Below, one piece after another: positions 6,193-16,738 of a DNA stretch of 64,000 bases. The notes under the pieces are model-generated. The model was not told the origin of the DNA. It ran no database searches and saw only the letters and a program-made list of their open reading frames with translations. Origin of the DNA: Nonomuraea wenchangensis (GTDB taxonomy: Bacteria > Actinomycetota > Actinomycetes > Streptosporangiales > Streptosporangiaceae); assembly GCF_900111685.1 (NCBI RefSeq), contig NZ_FOHX01000004.1, forward strand, positions 62,001 to 126,000, read 5' to 3'. Each line of letters starts with the position of its first letter. The first letter of the stretch is position 1. The translations under genes were made by a program, and so were the position numbers.

Positions 6193-8394
6193 ATGTCCTC
6201 CATGACCGAGGGAAAGGCTGTCGAGCTCACGATCGGCGGCATGACCTGCGCGTCCTGCGCCAACCGGATCGAGCGCAAGCTCAACAAGCTCGACGGTGTG
6301 ACCGCGACGGTCAACTACGCGACCGAGAAGGCGAAGGTCACCTTCCCGGAGGGTCTCGATCCGCGGGCGCTGGTCGAGGAGGTCGAGAAGGCCGGCTACA
6401 GCGCGGCACTCCCCGCCCCTCCCGACGAGGAGGAGGCGGAGAAGGAGGAGCCGCCGGACGAACTGCGCCGCAGGCTGATCACCGCGATCGTGCTGAGCGT
6501 CCCGGTGGTGGCGATGGCGATGATCCCGCCGCTCCAGTTCCCGAACTGGCAGTGGTTGTCGCTGACGCTGGCGGCGCCGGTCGTGGTGTACGCGGGCTGG
6601 CCGTTCCACAAGGCGGCCTGGACCAACCTGCGCCACGGCGCGGCCACCATGGACACGCTGATCTCCATGGGCACGCTGGCGGCGCTCGGCTGGTCGCTCT
6701 GGGCGCTGTTCTTCGGCTCGGCGGGCACGCCGGGGATGACGCACCCGTTCGAGTTCACGATCGAGCGCACCGACGGCTCCGGCAACATCTACCTGGAGGC
6801 GGCGGCGGGGGTGACCGCGTTCATCCTGGCCGGGCGCTACTTCGAGTCCCGCTCCAAGCGGCGGGCGGGCGCGGCGCTGCGGGCGCTGATGGAGCTGGGC
6901 GCGAAGGACGTGGAGCTGGCCGACGGCACCCGGGTGCCGGTCGAACGGCTCCAGGCCGGCGACCGGTTCGTGGTGCGGCCGGGGGAGAAGATCGCCACGG
7001 ACGGCGTGGTCGAGGAGGGCACCTCTGCGGTGGACGCCTCGATGCTGACCGGCGAGTCGGTGCCGGTCGAGGTCCAGCCGGGCGACGGCGTGACCGGCGC
7101 GACCGTCAACGCGGGCGGCCGGCTCATCGTGCGGGCCACCAAGGTCGGCGCGGACACGCAGCTCGCGCAGATGGCGAGGCTGGTGGAGGAGGCGCAGACC
7201 GGCAAGGCGCAGGTGCAGCGGCTGGCCGACCGGATCTCGGGCGTGTTCGTGCCGGTGGTGATCGCGCTGTCGGTCGCCACGCTGGGCTACTGGCTCGGCA
7301 CCGGCAACGGGGCGGGGGCGGCGTTCACGGCCGCGGTGGCGGTCCTCATCATCGCCTGCCCGTGCGCGCTGGGCCTCGCCACGCCGACGGCGCTGCTGGT
7401 CGGCACCGGGCGGGGGGCGCAGCTCGGCATCCTCATCAAGGGCCCCGAGGTGCTGGAGTCCACGCGCAAGGTGGACACCGTCGTCCTGGACAAGACCGGT
7501 ACGGTCACCGAGGGCCGCATGACGCTGACCGCCGTGCACCTGGCCGAGGGGGAGACCCGCGAGGAGGTGCTGCGGCTGGCGGGGGCGCTGGAGAACGCCT
7601 CCGAGCACCCGATCGCCCAGGCAGTGGCCCGCGAGGCCGCCTCGCAGGCCAAGGTCGAGGACTTCGCGAACGTCGAGGGGCTCGGCGTGCAGGGCATCGT
7701 GGACGGGCACGCGGTGCTGGTCGGACGCCCCCGGCTGCTCGCCGAGTGGTCACAGCACCTGCCCGAGGACCTGGCGGCCGAGCTGGAGGAGGAGCAGGCC
7801 AAGGGCCGTACGGTCGTCGCGGTCGGCTGGGACGGCAAGGCGCGGGCGCTGCTGGTGGTGGCGGACGTCGTCAAGCCCACCAGCAAGGAGGCGGTCGCGC
7901 AGCTCAGGGCGCTGGGGCTCACGCCGGTGCTGCTGACCGGCGACAACGAGGCCGTGGCCCGTACGGTCGCCGCCGAGGTGGGCATCGACGAGGTGATCGC
8001 CGAGGTGCTGCCCAGCGAGAAGGTGGACGTCGTCAAGCGGCTCCAGGGCGAGGGCAGGGTCGTGGCCATGGTTGGCGACGGGGTCAACGACGCCGCCGCG
8101 CTGGCCCAGGCCGACCTGGGCCTGGCGATGGGCACCGGCACCGACGCCGCCATCGAGGCCGCCGACCTGACGCTGGTGCGCGGCGACCTGCGGGTGGCGC
8201 CGGACGCGATCCGGCTCTCGCGCCGGACGCTGGCGGTCATCAAGGGCAACCTGTTCTGGGCGTTCGCGTACAACGTGGCGGCGCTGCCGCTGGCGGCGGC
8301 GGGGCTGCTCAATCCGATGATCGCGGGGGCGGCCATGGCGTTCTCCAGCGTGTTCGTGGTCAGCAACAGCCTGCGGCTACGCGCGTTCCGCTGA
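6193..8394 (+). CDS. copA: Copper-exporting P1B-type ATPase CopA
   Basis: A 733-residue P1B ATPase. The N-terminal HMA domain carries GMTCASC (Cys19, Cys22). The membrane copper motif CPC is in [15 protein letters not shown], the phosphorylated Asp in DKTGTVTEG, the SEHPIA histidine-proline motif in the nucleotide domain, and the hinge [10 protein letters not shown] before the last helices. These define Cu(I) export to the outside. It follows the secreted His-rich protein by 30 bp with the Shine-Dalgarno GGGAGAGG, so copZ, the His-rich gene and copA form one copper-responsive operon. The 3' end overlaps the convergent MFS gene by 18 bp. Confidence 0.96.
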   Translation: MSSMTEGKAVELTIGGMTCASCANRIERKLNKLDGVTATVNYATEKAKVTFPEGLDPRALVEEVEKAGYSAALPAPPDEEEAEKEEPPDELRRRLITAIVLSVPVVAMAMIPPLQFPNWQWLSLTLAAPVVVYAGWPFHKAAWTNLRHGAATMDTLISMGTLAALGWSLWALFFGSAGTPGMTHPFEFTIERTDGSGNIYLEAAAGVTAFILAGRYFESRSKRRAGAALRALMELGAKDVELADGTRVPVERLQAGDRFVVRPGEKIATDGVVEEGTSAVDASMLTGESVPVEVQPGDGVTGATVNAGGRLIVRATKVGADTQLAQMARLVEEAQTGKAQVQRLADRISGVFVPVVIALSVATLGYWLGTGNGAGAAFTAAVAVLIIACPCALGLATPTALLVGTGRGAQLGILIKGPEVLESTRKVDTVVLDKTGTVTEGRMTLTAVHLAEGETREEVLRLAGALENASEHPIAQAVAREAASQAKVEDFANVEGLGVQGIVDGHAVLVGRPRLLAEWSQHLPEDLAAELEEEQAKGRTVVAVGWDGKARALLVVADVVKPTSKEAVAQLRALGLTPVLLTGDNEAVARTVAAEVGIDEVIAEVLPSEKVDVVKRLQGEGRVVAMVGDGVNDAAALAQADLGLAMGTGTDAAIEAADLTLVRGDLRVAPDAIRLSRRTLAVIKGNLFWAFAYNVAALPLAAAGLLNPMIAGAAMAFSSVFVVSNSLRLRAFR

Positions 8395-9603
8395 GCGCGA
8401 GGCCGAGCGGCGGGCCCAGCGGACGGCCGGCGCCATCGCGGCGCCGGCCGCCGCGAACATCGCGCCGAGGGCGAGCCAGCCGAGCGTCCCGCCGCCGAGG
8501 ACGAGCGCGGTGAGCGCGACCGGGCCGAGCATGCGGGCGACGGCGGTGCCGGTGCCGAAGAAGCCCTGGTACTGCCCCTGGCGGTCGTCGGGGGCGAGGC
8601 CGAAGCTGATCTCCCAGGCGCCGGCGGCGAGCAGCATCTCGCCCCACACCAGCAGGGCAGCGCCCAGCAGCAGGTACGGCCACCCGTACGGGCTGAGCGC
8701 GAACACCGCGCAGGCCGCCAGCATCATCAGCCCGGCCCGGCGCACCGACGCGGACGCCTCCCGCAGGGTCCGCACCCGGCGGGCGACCCGCACCTGGAAG
8801 GCCAGCACGCTGCCGGTGTTCACCAGGAGCAGCGCGGCCACCACCCAGGACGGCGCGGACGTGCGCCCGGCGATCCACAGCGGCACGATGACGCTGAGCA
8901 GCGGCATGTAGAACAGCAGCACCGCGTTGATCAGCGTGACCAGCGCGTACGGCCGGTCCCGCAGCACGGTCAGCTTCCCGGAAGGAACGGCGCCGCCGGC
9001 CGGGCGGAGCGCGGGGAGCCGCAGCAGGAGGGCCGCGGCCACGAGGAAGCCGGCCGCGTCGAGGGCGAAGAGCGCCGTGTACGCGGCGGGCGTGTCCAGC
9101 CACAACGCGATCCCGCCGAGCCCGGCCCCGGCGGCGAGACCGCCGTTCAGCGTGGCCTGGAGCATCGCGCGGGCCGAGGTGCGCTCGGCGGGCGGCACCA
9201 GGCCGGCGAGCAGGGCCTGGCGGGCGGCCGACAGGCCGGTCTGCGCGATGCCGTACAGGCAGGTGACCAGCAGGAACGGCACGAACGAGCGGACCAGCGC
9301 GAACGAGGCCACCGCGACGGCGGTCGCGACCGCCAGCGTCACGGCGACGCCGCGCGGGCCGCGCCGGTCGGCGAGGTGCCCGAGCGGGACCCCGGCCACC
9401 ATGCCGACCGCCCAGCCGGCCGTGAGGCCGATGCCGATCTGGGCCGGGGGCAGGCCCACGACCTTCGCGAAGTAGAAGGCGGAGGCGACGAGGTAGGCCC
9501 CGTCGCCGACGGAGTTCGCGAACTGCGCCTGGGCGAGCAGCCGCCGCCCGGCGCCCCTGTGGCCGGCGGCGGCCGCGGGGGCGGCCAGAGTGAGGGCGGT
9601 CAT
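8377..9603 (-). CDS. MFS transporter
   Basis: A 408-residue major facilitator with about twelve hydrophobic segments and the loop 2-3 signature [16 protein letters not shown]. It resembles drug-efflux type MFS proteins; the substrate is unknown. Its start overlaps the stop of the upstream AhpD-like gene (ATGA), so both are translated as a pair. The MocR-type regulator lies divergently upstream and is the best candidate controller. The last codons overlap copA on the other strand. Confidence 0.85.
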   Translation of the reverse strand: MTALTLAAPAAAAGHRGAGRRLLAQAQFANSVGDGAYLVASAFYFAKVVGLPPAQIGIGLTAGWAVGMVAGVPLGHLADRRGPRGVAVTLAVATAVAVASFALVRSFVPFLLVTCLYGIAQTGLSAARQALLAGLVPPAERTSARAMLQATLNGGLAAGAGLGGIALWLDTPAAYTALFALDAAGFLVAAALLLRLPALRPAGGAVPSGKLTVLRDRPYALVTLINAVLLFYMPLLSVIVPLWIAGRTSAPSWVVAALLLVNTGSVLAFQVRVARRVRTLREASASVRRAGLMMLAACAVFALSPYGWPYLLLGAALLVWGEMLLAAGAWEISFGLAPDDRQGQYQGFFGTGTAVARMLGPVALTALVLGGGTLGWLALGAMFAAAGAAMAPAVRWARRSASRSAERA

Positions 9604-10049
9604 GGCTGGTACGACTCCGGAGTCATGCGGGTGGAGACGCCCATCCGGTTCCAGGCGTTGATCGCGGCCACGGCGACCACGAGCGCGGCCAGCTCCGCCT
9701 CGCTGAAGTGGGCGGCGGCCTCGTTCCAGACCGCGTCGGTCACGTCGTCGGTGGACAGCCGGGTGGCGGCCTCGGCGAAGGCGAGCGCGGCCCGCTCCCG
9801 CTCGGTGAAGAACGGCGCCTCCCGCCAGACCGCGACCGCGTGCAGCCGCGCGTCGCTCTCCCCTTCCTTCTTGGCGTCGGCGCTGTGCATGTCCACGCAG
9901 TAGACGCAGCCGTTGATCTGGCTGGCCCGCAGGTTGACGAGGTGGACGAGGGACGAGGGGAGCGGGCTCGCGGCGACGAAGCGGTCCAGGCCGGCCATGC
10001 CGCGGTAGGCCTCGCGGGCCAGGGATCCGAGGTTCATGCGTTCGGTCAT
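9600..10049 (-). CDS. AhpD-like carboxymuconolactone decarboxylase family protein
   Basis: A 149-residue protein with the AhpD core: RASQINGCVYCVDMHSADA supplies the CxxC redox pair and the histidine of the peroxidase proton relay. Many such proteins act as alkylhydroperoxidases or decarboxylases; the substrate is not predictable. The start at 10049 is chosen (MTERMNLGSL) with a GAGG just upstream; a 28-residue N-terminal extension is out of keeping with the family and would cross the divergent promoter. It is coupled by ATGA to the MFS gene and divergent from the MocR gene with a 67-bp spacer. Confidence 0.85.
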   Translation of the reverse strand: MTERMNLGSLAREAYRGMAGLDRFVAASPLPSSLVHLVNLRASQINGCVYCVDMHSADAKKEGESDARLHAVAVWREAPFFTERERAALAFAEAATRLSTDDVTDAVWNEAAAHFSEAELAALVVAVAAINAWNRMGVSTRMTPESYQP

Positions 10050-10087
10050 GACCTCATCCTCGCGCTCGGCTTGTCCCAGGATAAGCT

Positions 10088-10110
10088 CCAATTTCCAGCC
10101 AATTGATTGG
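10088..10110. promoter_or_regulatory. Candidate MocR operator between divergent genes
   Basis: CCAATT occurs at 10088-10093 and again at 10099-10104, 11 bp apart (one helix turn), and the second copy is part of the inverted repeat CCAAT-TG-ATTGG. Direct plus inverted half-sites next to the gene are common for MocR/PdxR-type regulators. The site lies between the AhpD-like and MocR genes. Confidence 0.5.
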
Positions 10111-10116
10111 GCCAAG

Positions 10117-11523
10117 ATGGACGTGCACATCACCCTTCAGGAGGGCCGCGGCAACCTGGCCGCCCAGGTGTACCGGCAGCTCATGGACGCCATCCTCGAC
10201 GGCCGGCTGCGCTCGGGCGAGCGCCTGCCCCCGACGCGCGAGCTGGCCCGCCGGCTGGACATCTCCAGGAACACGGTCGCGCTCGCCTACGACCGCCTGG
10301 TGGCCGACGGTTTCCTCGTGGGGCGGGCGGGGGCGGGCACGTTCGTCTCGGCCGCACCGGTACGCGGCCGGGCCGCCCCGAAGGGCGTCATCCGCCCGCG
10401 CGCGCCCTGGGCGGACCTCAGCCCGCCCCCGCAGGTCCCGCCCGCCCCGTACGACTTCCGCGTCGGCATGCCCGACCCCCGCCTGTTCCCCATGCAGACC
10501 TGGCGCCGCCTGGTGGCCCGCGAGCTGCGCGCCGGCACCGGCGGCTACGCGGATCCTGCCGGGCACCCGGCGCTCCGCGAGGCGATCTCCCGGCACATCG
10601 GCCTCAGCCGCTCGGTCCACGCCGGCCCCGGCGACGTGCTCATCACGAACGGCGCCCAGCAGGCCCTCGACCTCATCGGCCGGGTGCTGATCGAGCCCGG
10701 CGCCTGTGTGGCCGTCGAGGAGCCCGGCTACTGGCCGGCCCGCCTGCTGTTCCGCTCGCTCGGCGCGCGCGTCGCGACCGTGCCGGTGGACGCCGAGGGC
10801 ATCGACGTCGCGGCCATCCCGGGCGCGGCCCGCGTCGTGTACGTGACGCCGTCCCACCAGTTCCCGCTGGGCACGCCCATGTCGCCGGCCCGCCGCGCCG
10901 CGCTGCTCGCCTGGGCCGAGCGCCGCCGCGCGGTGGTCATCGAGGACGACTACGACAGCGAGTTCCGCTTCGGCGAGCGCCCGCTCGCGCCCCTCCAGAG
11001 CCTCGACCGGGCGGGCCGGGTCATCTACGTGGGCTCGTTCTCGAAGACGCTCCTCCCGATGCTGCGGCTCGGCTTCCTCGTCGCGCCCGCCTCGCTCGCG
11101 CCCGCGCTGCGCACCGCGAGGCAGCTCTCCGACTGGCACGGGGAGCTGCCGGCGCAGGCGGCGCTCGCCCGCTTCATCGACGAAGGGCTGCTGGCCCGGC
11201 ACATCAGGAAGGCGACCCGCGAGTACGCCGCCCGCCACGCGCCCATCGCCGAGGCGCTGGCCGCCGACGAGCGGCTGCGGCCGGTGCCCTCCAGCGCGGG
11301 GCTGCACCTGTGCGCCCGGTTCGCGCCCGGCGTGTCCTTCGAGCCGGTGCCGGGGCTCGCGGTGGAGCGGTTGGAGGCGTACTGCGCGGAGGGCGCCCCG
11401 CAAGCCGGGCTGGTGCTCGGCTACGGCGGGATCACCAGGGAGCTGGTCCCGGAGGGCCTGCGCCGGCTGCGGCGTTCGCTACGGGTGCCGGCGGCCCCAG
11501 GACCGCCGGCCGCGGTCACCTGA
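10117..11523 (+). CDS. MocR/PdxR-family regulator (GntR helix-turn-helix plus aminotransferase domain)
   Basis: A 468-residue fusion. Residues 1-75 form a GntR-type winged helix (LPPTRELARRLDISRNTVAL), then a class I aminotransferase-like domain. The PLP lysine is visible in YVGSFSKTLLPMLRLGF, with the PLP-ring aspartate region in VIEDDYDSEFRF. MocR proteins bind PLP or an amino compound and switch neighbouring genes. The start at 10117 (MDVHITLQEG) is preferred because the 27 codons before it are divergent-promoter sequence. The likely targets are the divergent AhpD-like/MFS pair and itself. The 3' end overlaps the convergent stress-protein gene by 45 bp. Confidence 0.88.
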   Translation: MDVHITLQEGRGNLAAQVYRQLMDAILDGRLRSGERLPPTRELARRLDISRNTVALAYDRLVADGFLVGRAGAGTFVSAAPVRGRAAPKGVIRPRAPWADLSPPPQVPPAPYDFRVGMPDPRLFPMQTWRRLVARELRAGTGGYADPAGHPALREAISRHIGLSRSVHAGPGDVLITNGAQQALDLIGRVLIEPGACVAVEEPGYWPARLLFRSLGARVATVPVDAEGIDVAAIPGAARVVYVTPSHQFPLGTPMSPARRAALLAWAERRRAVVIEDDYDSEFRFGERPLAPLQSLDRAGRVIYVGSFSKTLLPMLRLGFLVAPASLAPALRTARQLSDWHGELPAQAALARFIDEGLLARHIRKATREYAARHAPIAEALAADERLRPVPSSAGLHLCARFAPGVSFEPVPGLAVERLEAYCAEGAPQAGLVLGYGGITRELVPEGLRRLRRSLRVPAAPGPPAAVT

Positions 11524-11997
11524 CAGCTCGGGGTCGTCCGGCGCGGCCGGCTGCTGCACGATCACCACCGTCGTACGCGCGTGCCGGGCGCAGTACATGC
11601 TGGTGGAGGGCAGGAAGATGCGGCTGAACAGCCCGCGTCTCCCCCGGCCGAGCACCAGCAGGTCGCCCTCGCGGGCGAGATCGACGAGATGGTAGCCGGG
11701 GTCGCCGACCCGGCCGATGGCGGCCGTCGTGAGGTCGTCGGGCACCCCGCCCGCCACGTCCTCGAACGCCGCCGTGATCACCTCGGTGCAGCGGGCCTCC
11801 TCGCCCGCCCGCACCGCGTGCTGCACGGGCAGAGCCTCGGGGAAGGGATGGACCGGCGCGCGACTGACGTGCACGGCGACCAGGGCCATCCGGTGCAGCC
11901 TGGCCGCCCCGATGGCCCAGGCCAGCGCCCAGCGCGAGGCCGGGGACTCGTCCACTCCCACGATCAGCCTCGCACCGCCGGGCAGATCCTGTTCCAC
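11479..11997 (-). CDS. Universal stress protein (UspA family)
   Basis: A 172-residue single Usp domain. It begins with the family's first strand LIVGVDESPASRWALAWA and contains the ATP-loop type sequence LVLGRGRRGLFSRIFLPSTS (G-x2-G-x9-S pattern). It probably binds ATP and acts in stress or dormancy, but the exact role is unknown. GTG at 11997 is chosen because AGGAGG lies 4 nt upstream; a longer frame to 12060 lacks such a signal. It ends inside the 3' end of the convergent MocR gene. Confidence 0.85.
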   Translation of the reverse strand: MEQDLPGGARLIVGVDESPASRWALAWAIGAARLHRMALVAVHVSRAPVHPFPEALPVQHAVRAGEEARCTEVITAAFEDVAGGVPDDLTTAAIGRVGDPGYHLVDLAREGDLLVLGRGRRGLFSRIFLPSTSMYCARHARTTVVIVQQPAAPDDPELSGDRGRRSWGRRHP

Positions 11998-12094
11998 GGT
12001 GCCTCCTGGTGAGAAGTACGACCATAGTGCGCCACTCGGCCGGTTACCGGGAGGTGGCACTTTGCGAACTTCGGAGTCGCCGGGCAGGGGCGGG

Positions 12095-12811
12095 TCAGAT
12101 GAGCGTGAGCAGGCCGTCGTGGAGCGTGTCGCGCTCGGCGGGGGACAGCGCGGCGTACGCCCTGCCGGCCCGGACGTTCGTCGCCGCCTCGACCTCCGCC
12201 CGCACGGGGCCGTCGCGCAGGCCGACGATCTCGGCCGCGGACAGTCCCGCCGCCTCCCAGGCCGCGGCGTGGGCGTCGGCGCGGTGGTAGCGGAGCGCGG
12301 CCAGGCGGTTGAACAGCAGCACGCCGGGGGAGGCGCCGCCCGGCTCGTACGGGGGCGCCACCAGCTCCAGCGCCCCGCCGGGGACGCGCTCGGCGTGCTC
12401 CAGGACGCGGCCCGCCAGCCCGGCCAGGGCCGGCAGGTCGCGGCCCGCCCAGGCGCGGGCGGTGGCGGCGGCGTGGACGTCGTACAGGCGGTGGACGTAC
12501 GCGAGGCCGCGGGCGGTCAGCCGCAGGCCGTCGTCCCCGTCGCTCAGCGTGCCCTCGCGCAGGTGCTCCCGCACGGCGTCCTCCAGGGCGGCCGGGTCGT
12601 GGTAGCGGTGGATCGCGGCGAGCCCGGCGCGGGTCAGCGGGCGCAGGGGAAGCACGAAGCGCAGGTCGAGCAGGAGGCCGGGGGTGATGCCCGAGGTCTC
12701 GGCCAGCTCGGTGGCGGCGCGGAGAGCCGTGGCGTGCACGTTGACGTGAGCCGCGTCGATGATCGGGGCGATCGCCGCCGCATACTCCCCCAGAGCCTGA
12801 AATTTCGGCAT
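12095..12811 (-). CDS. Helical protein resembling the SCO6745 family
   Basis: A 238-residue protein (MPKFQALGEYAAAIAPIIDA...), largely alpha-helical, with no signal peptide. Its C-terminal part, LRYHRADAHAAAWEAAGLSA through EAATNVRAGRAYAALSPAER, is like actinobacterial proteins annotated as SCO6745 family; this is from memory and not confirmed. Function is unknown. The start at 12811 leaves a 28-bp gap to the divergent CadD-like gene, so the two may share a promoter region; a longer reading frame to 13231 runs antisense through cadD and is rejected. Confidence 0.6.
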   Translation of the reverse strand: MPKFQALGEYAAAIAPIIDAAHVNVHATALRAATELAETSGITPGLLLDLRFVLPLRPLTRAGLAAIHRYHDPAALEDAVREHLREGTLSDGDDGLRLTARGLAYVHRLYDVHAAATARAWAGRDLPALAGLAGRVLEHAERVPGGALELVAPPYEPGGASPGVLLFNRLAALRYHRADAHAAAWEAAGLSAAEIVGLRDGPVRAEVEAATNVRAGRAYAALSPAERDTLHDGLLTLI

Positions 12812-12839
12812 TTGGCGGTCATTATGCCAACCCGGGATC

Positions 12840-13442
12840 ATGGTGCCCATGCAGACCGGGAACGGCATCGGAGGCGTCGTCGCGCAGGCCGCCGGGCTGT
12901 TCGCCGTCACGAACGTCGACGACCTCGTGCTGCTCGCACTGTTCTTCGCCCAGACCGCCGGGCACCGGGGCGGCGCGGCGCGCGTCGTCCTCGGCCAGTA
13001 CCTCGGCTTCGCCGCGATCCTCGCGGTGTCCGTCGCCGCCGCGCTCGGGGCCACGCTGCTGCCCGAGCCGGTCCTGCCGTACCTGGGCCTGCTCCCCCTG
13101 GCGCTCGGCGTCCGCGCGGCCTGGCGGGCCTGGCGCGAGCGGAACGGCGGGGACGAGGAGGAACCCAGCGGTCCGGGCGGGCCCGCCGCGCTCGCGGTCG
13201 CCGCCGTCACCTTCGCCAACGGCGGCGACAACGTGGGCGTCTACGTCCCGGTCTTCGCCACCTCGGGCCCGGCCGGCATCGCCCTGTACGCGGCCGTCTT
13301 CCTCGTGCTGGTCGCCGTCTGGTGCCTGGCGGGCCGGCTCTTCGCCGGCCGGCCGCTCGTCGCCCGCGCGCTGAGCCGCTGGGGGCACGTGCTGCTCCCC
13401 CTCGTGCTGATCGCCGTCGGCCTGGTCATCCTGCTCGGCTGA
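12840..13442 (+). CDS. CadD-like cadmium resistance transporter
   Basis: A 200-residue membrane protein with about five to six helices. It carries the two acidic motifs of the Cad (cadmium resistance) family: TNVDDLVLLALFF in the first helix and FANGGDNVGVYVPVFA in the second half, related by pseudo-symmetry. In staphylococci CadD gives cadmium resistance; here metal specificity is unproven. A second in-frame ATG at 12849 is also possible. It is divergent from the SCO6745-like gene and its end overlaps the convergent membrane protein by 17 bp. With the copper operon it makes this a metal-handling stretch. Confidence 0.8.
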   Translation: MVPMQTGNGIGGVVAQAAGLFAVTNVDDLVLLALFFAQTAGHRGGAARVVLGQYLGFAAILAVSVAAALGATLLPEPVLPYLGLLPLALGVRAAWRAWRERNGGDEEEPSGPGGPAALAVAAVTFANGGDNVGVYVPVFATSGPAGIALYAAVFLVLVAVWCLAGRLFAGRPLVARALSRWGHVLLPLVLIAVGLVILLG

Positions 13443-14760
13443 GCAGCGGGGACTCCTCCTCCGCGGCCAGCTCCGGGGCGCGCCTGGCCAAGGTGAGGCC
13501 GAGGGCCAGGAAGATCAGCGGGATCGCCGGCACCACGTACCGGACGTCGAAGGCGGCGAGGAACGGCGGCGAGACGACGAGCGCGAGCGCGACGAGCGCA
13601 GGGAGCAGCGCGTCCCAGCACCGCCGCCACACCATGAGCCCGAACGCCGCCAACAGCGCGACCATCAGCAGCGGGAACGGCACGTACCCGAAGCGCTGGT
13701 AGGCCCGCAGCCAGCCGGCGTACGGCTCGACCACCCGCGTGGCGGCCGGCCCGGCCTCGTACGCCTCCGCGATGCCGCGCACGGACTCGCTGATGGGCCG
13801 CTCGGCGGCGGGCAGCTTGTAAGGAGTCTTCTCGTCCACGGCCGTGCGCTCCCAGCGCAGCAGCTGCCTGAGGTCGGTCGCCACGGCGGCGAGGTAGTCG
13901 ACCGGCTGGGCGAGGATGGCCTGCCGGGCGAACTCCCCGGCGAGCTGGTTGCGGTTGGCCGTGCCCGGCACCTTGAGCAGCGGCGAGAAGTCCTCCCACA
14001 GCCAGTGGGGCGGGTAGGGGCGCTGCTCGACGGGCATGTCCGGGCAGAGCACGGCGAGGCGCTCCGGCGGGTCGATCACCGCGCAGTCGGCGAAGCTCAT
14101 GGTCCTCGACCAGAGGAAGTTGCCGTCCGCCTCGGTGAGCGCGAACTTGCCCTTCTCCGCCTTGGTCCAGGTCGCGTACGCGCCGAGCGGGATCGCCCCG
14201 GCCACGACCAGCGCCACGAGGGGGCGCCAGCCGTACCTGCGGACCAGCAGGTACGCGGCCGTGAGCAGCAGCAGCGGCAGGCCGACCGTCCTGGTGATGC
14301 CGGCCAGGCCGAGCAGCAGCCCGGCGGTCGCCGCCGTGGCCGGGGTGACCCGCCAGACCACGAGCACGACCGCTCCCGTCACGAGCGCGACGAAGACCGC
14401 GTCCGCCATGATCATGTGTTCCAGGAGGATCAGGAACTCGTCGTACAGCAGCGGGGTGACCAGCAGCGTCGCACCCCAGCCCGGCAGGCCGCGCCGCCTG
14501 AGGAGGGCGTACACGCCGATCGCGAGCGCCAGCCCCAGCAGGTGCTGCAGGACCGTCACGAGCGTCAGACTGTGGGCCGGGCGCAGCAGCGCGAGCAGCA
14601 GGGAGTAGCCGGACGGCCGGGCGGTGCCCGGCGTCAGCTCCTCGCGCAGGAACGCGAACGAGTCGCCGTAGAACAGCAGCGCGGGCGGGAACCCGAGCAC
14701 GGCGAGCACGCGCAGCCCGATGGCGGGCAGGAGGGCGATGACCAGCGCGCGATGGGCCAA
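13426..14760 (-). CDS. Polytopic membrane protein, GT-C glycosyltransferase-like
   Basis: A 444-residue protein with about ten hydrophobic helices. The first extracytoplasmic loop has an acidic motif (YGDSFAFLREEL) followed by RPSGYSLLLALL, an arrangement seen in GT-C polyprenyl-phosphate-sugar transferases such as GT39/ArnT-like proteins. A soluble loop around residues 200-320 lies outside the membrane, with two Cys residues (near CAVIDPPERLAVLC) that could form a disulfide. Transfer of a lipid-linked sugar is inferred. No partner genes are adjacent. The 3' end overlaps cadD. Confidence 0.6.
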   Translation of the reverse strand: MAHRALVIALLPAIGLRVLAVLGFPPALLFYGDSFAFLREELTPGTARPSGYSLLLALLRPAHSLTLVTVLQHLLGLALAIGVYALLRRRGLPGWGATLLVTPLLYDEFLILLEHMIMADAVFVALVTGAVVLVVWRVTPATAATAGLLLGLAGITRTVGLPLLLLTAAYLLVRRYGWRPLVALVVAGAIPLGAYATWTKAEKGKFALTEADGNFLWSRTMSFADCAVIDPPERLAVLCPDMPVEQRPYPPHWLWEDFSPLLKVPGTANRNQLAGEFARQAILAQPVDYLAAVATDLRQLLRWERTAVDEKTPYKLPAAERPISESVRGIAEAYEAGPAATRVVEPYAGWLRAYQRFGYVPFPLLMVALLAAFGLMVWRRCWDALLPALVALALVVSPPFLAAFDVRYVVPAIPLIFLALGLTLARRAPELAAEEESPLLSRAG

Positions 14761-14913
14761 GGCGGTGCAGCTTCCTCGGGCAGCTTCTTTACGTACGGAT
14801 TAATCACCATAGCGGCCCCCACTCGCCCGACGGCCGCGGCGGGCGAGGCCCTTGTCGGCGACCGGCGCCGAATGTGATTCTGGAATCGCCTCGGACAATC
14901 CAGCGGAGGACGC

Positions 14914-16710
14914 ATGACAGCCGCGATCGGCAGACTCGACGGAACAGCCAAAGAGGCCCTGCGCCGCAAATACCGCGAGGAGCGCGACAAGCGGCTCCGC
15001 CCGGACGGCAACGACCAGTACCTCCGCCTGCCCGCCGACTACCTGGACGACCCGTACACGCCCAGGACCGAGCGCGCACCCAAGACCGACCACGTCACGG
15101 TCGCGGTCATCGGCGGCGGCTTCGCCGGGCTGCTCACCGGGGCCAGGCTCAAGGAGGCCGGCGTCCAGGACGTACGCATCCTGGATAAGGCCGGCGACTT
15201 CGGCGGCACCTGGTACTGGAACCGCTACCCGGGAGCGCAGTGCGACACGGCGTCGTACGTCTACATGCCGCTCCTGGAGGAGACCGGCCACATGCCGTCG
15301 GAGAAGTACGCGCACGCGCCCGAGATCCTGGAGCACTGCCGCCGCATCGGCAAGCACTTCGGCCTCTACGACGACGCCCTGTTCCACACCGAGGTCACCA
15401 GCCTGGAATGGCTCGGCGGCCGGTGGCTGGTGCGCACCGGCCGCGGCGACGCCTTCACCGCGCAGTTCGTCGTCATGGGCATCGGGCCGCTGCACGTGCC
15501 GAAGCTCCCCGGCATCCCCGGGATGGCGGACTTCCGCGGCCACGCCTTCCACACCAGCCGCTGGGACTACGCCTACACCGGCGGCGACCCGGCCGGCGCC
15601 CCCATGGACCGGCTGGCGGACAAGCGGGTGGCGATCATCGGCACCGGCGCGACCGCCGTCCAGTGCGTCCCCCACCTGGCGAGGTCCGCCGCCGAGCTGT
15701 ACGTCTTCCAGCGCACCCCGTCGAGCGTGGACGTACGCGACAACCGCCCCACCGACCCCGAGTGGTTCGCCGGCATCGCCACGCCCGGCTGGCAGCGGCG
15801 CTGGCTGGAGAACTTCACCGCCATGCAGACCGGCGCCCAGGCCGAGGAGGACCTGGTGATGGACGGCTGGACCGACCTCGCCCGCCGGGTCAGGGCCAGG
15901 ATCGCCGAGCTGCCCGAGGTCACGCCGCGGACGCTGCTGGCCGCGTTCGAGGACTCCGACTTCGAGAAGATGGAGGAGATCCGCGCCCGCGTGGACGCCG
16001 TCGTGCGCGACCCGGAGACCGCGCGCGGGCTCAAGGCGTGGTACCGCCAGCTCTGCAAGCGCCCCTGCTTCCACGACGAGTACCTCCAGGCGTTCAACCT
16101 GCCCGGCGTCCACCTCGTGGACACCGACGGCAAGGGCGTCGAGCGCATCACCGAGGGGGGCGTCGTCGTCGCTGGCCGCGAGTACGAGGTCGACTGCGTC
16201 ATCTACGCCTCCGGCTTCGAGGTCGGCACGGACTGGACCCGCCGCGCCGGCTACGACCTGACCGGCCGCGACGGCCGCCGGCTGTCGGAGCACTGGGCGG
16301 ACGGCATGCGCTCGCTGCACGGCATCCACGTGCACGGCTTCCCGAATGCCTTCCTCATCGGCCACACCCAGGGCGCCAACCTGCTCTCCAACATCCCCCA
16401 CAACCTCACCGAGGCCGGCCGCACGGTCGCCACCGTCGTCGCGCACGCCCTGGCGCACGGCCACACCGAGGTCGAGGTCACGAAGGAGGCCGAGAACGGC
16501 TGGGTGGACCTGCTGCTGTCCGGCAACGGGCCGCTGCTCGGCTCGCCCGACTGCACGCCCGGCTACTACAACAACGAGGGCCAGGACCTGGGCGTACGGG
16601 GGCGGCTGAACGGCGGCTATCCCGGGGGCGCGGCGGCGTTCTTCACCTACATCGACCAGTGGCGGTCCTCCGGGACGTTCGAGGGGCTTCGGTTCACCCA
16701 TGTGCCATAG
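14914..16710 (+). CDS. Type I Baeyer-Villiger monooxygenase (FAD/NADPH)
   Basis: A 598-residue flavoprotein. The FAD-binding motif GGGFAG is at residues 67-72, the second Rossmann motif GTGATA follows in [12 protein letters not shown], and between them lies [13 protein letters not shown], the FxGxxxHxxxW fingerprint of type I BVMOs. [15 protein letters not shown] is typical of the cyclohexanone/phenylacetone group. It inserts oxygen next to a ketone to give an ester or lactone. The N-terminal extension of about 55 residues (many Arg/Lys) is seen in larger BVMOs. The MBL-fold hydrolase follows 28 bp later in the same direction, perhaps acting on the ester or lactone product. Confidence 0.93.
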   Translation: MTAAIGRLDGTAKEALRRKYREERDKRLRPDGNDQYLRLPADYLDDPYTPRTERAPKTDHVTVAVIGGGFAGLLTGARLKEAGVQDVRILDKAGDFGGTWYWNRYPGAQCDTASYVYMPLLEETGHMPSEKYAHAPEILEHCRRIGKHFGLYDDALFHTEVTSLEWLGGRWLVRTGRGDAFTAQFVVMGIGPLHVPKLPGIPGMADFRGHAFHTSRWDYAYTGGDPAGAPMDRLADKRVAIIGTGATAVQCVPHLARSAAELYVFQRTPSSVDVRDNRPTDPEWFAGIATPGWQRRWLENFTAMQTGAQAEEDLVMDGWTDLARRVRARIAELPEVTPRTLLAAFEDSDFEKMEEIRARVDAVVRDPETARGLKAWYRQLCKRPCFHDEYLQAFNLPGVHLVDTDGKGVERITEGGVVVAGREYEVDCVIYASGFEVGTDWTRRAGYDLTGRDGRRLSEHWADGMRSLHGIHVHGFPNAFLIGHTQGANLLSNIPHNLTEAGRTVATVVAHALAHGHTEVEVTKEAENGWVDLLLSGNGPLLGSPDCTPGYYNNEGQDLGVRGRLNGGYPGGAAAFFTYIDQWRSSGTFEGLRFTHVP

Positions 16711-16738
16711 ATGGGGGTGAAAAGTAGGGTTCGGTGCC

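Noticed and set aside
5437..7710. 757-residue minus-strand open frame over the copper operon
   Set aside because: Arg/His/Gly-rich composition artefact opposite real copper genes with clear motifs.
12812..13231. N-terminal extension of the SCO6745-like gene
   Set aside because: It lies antisense inside cadD and adds low-complexity sequence.
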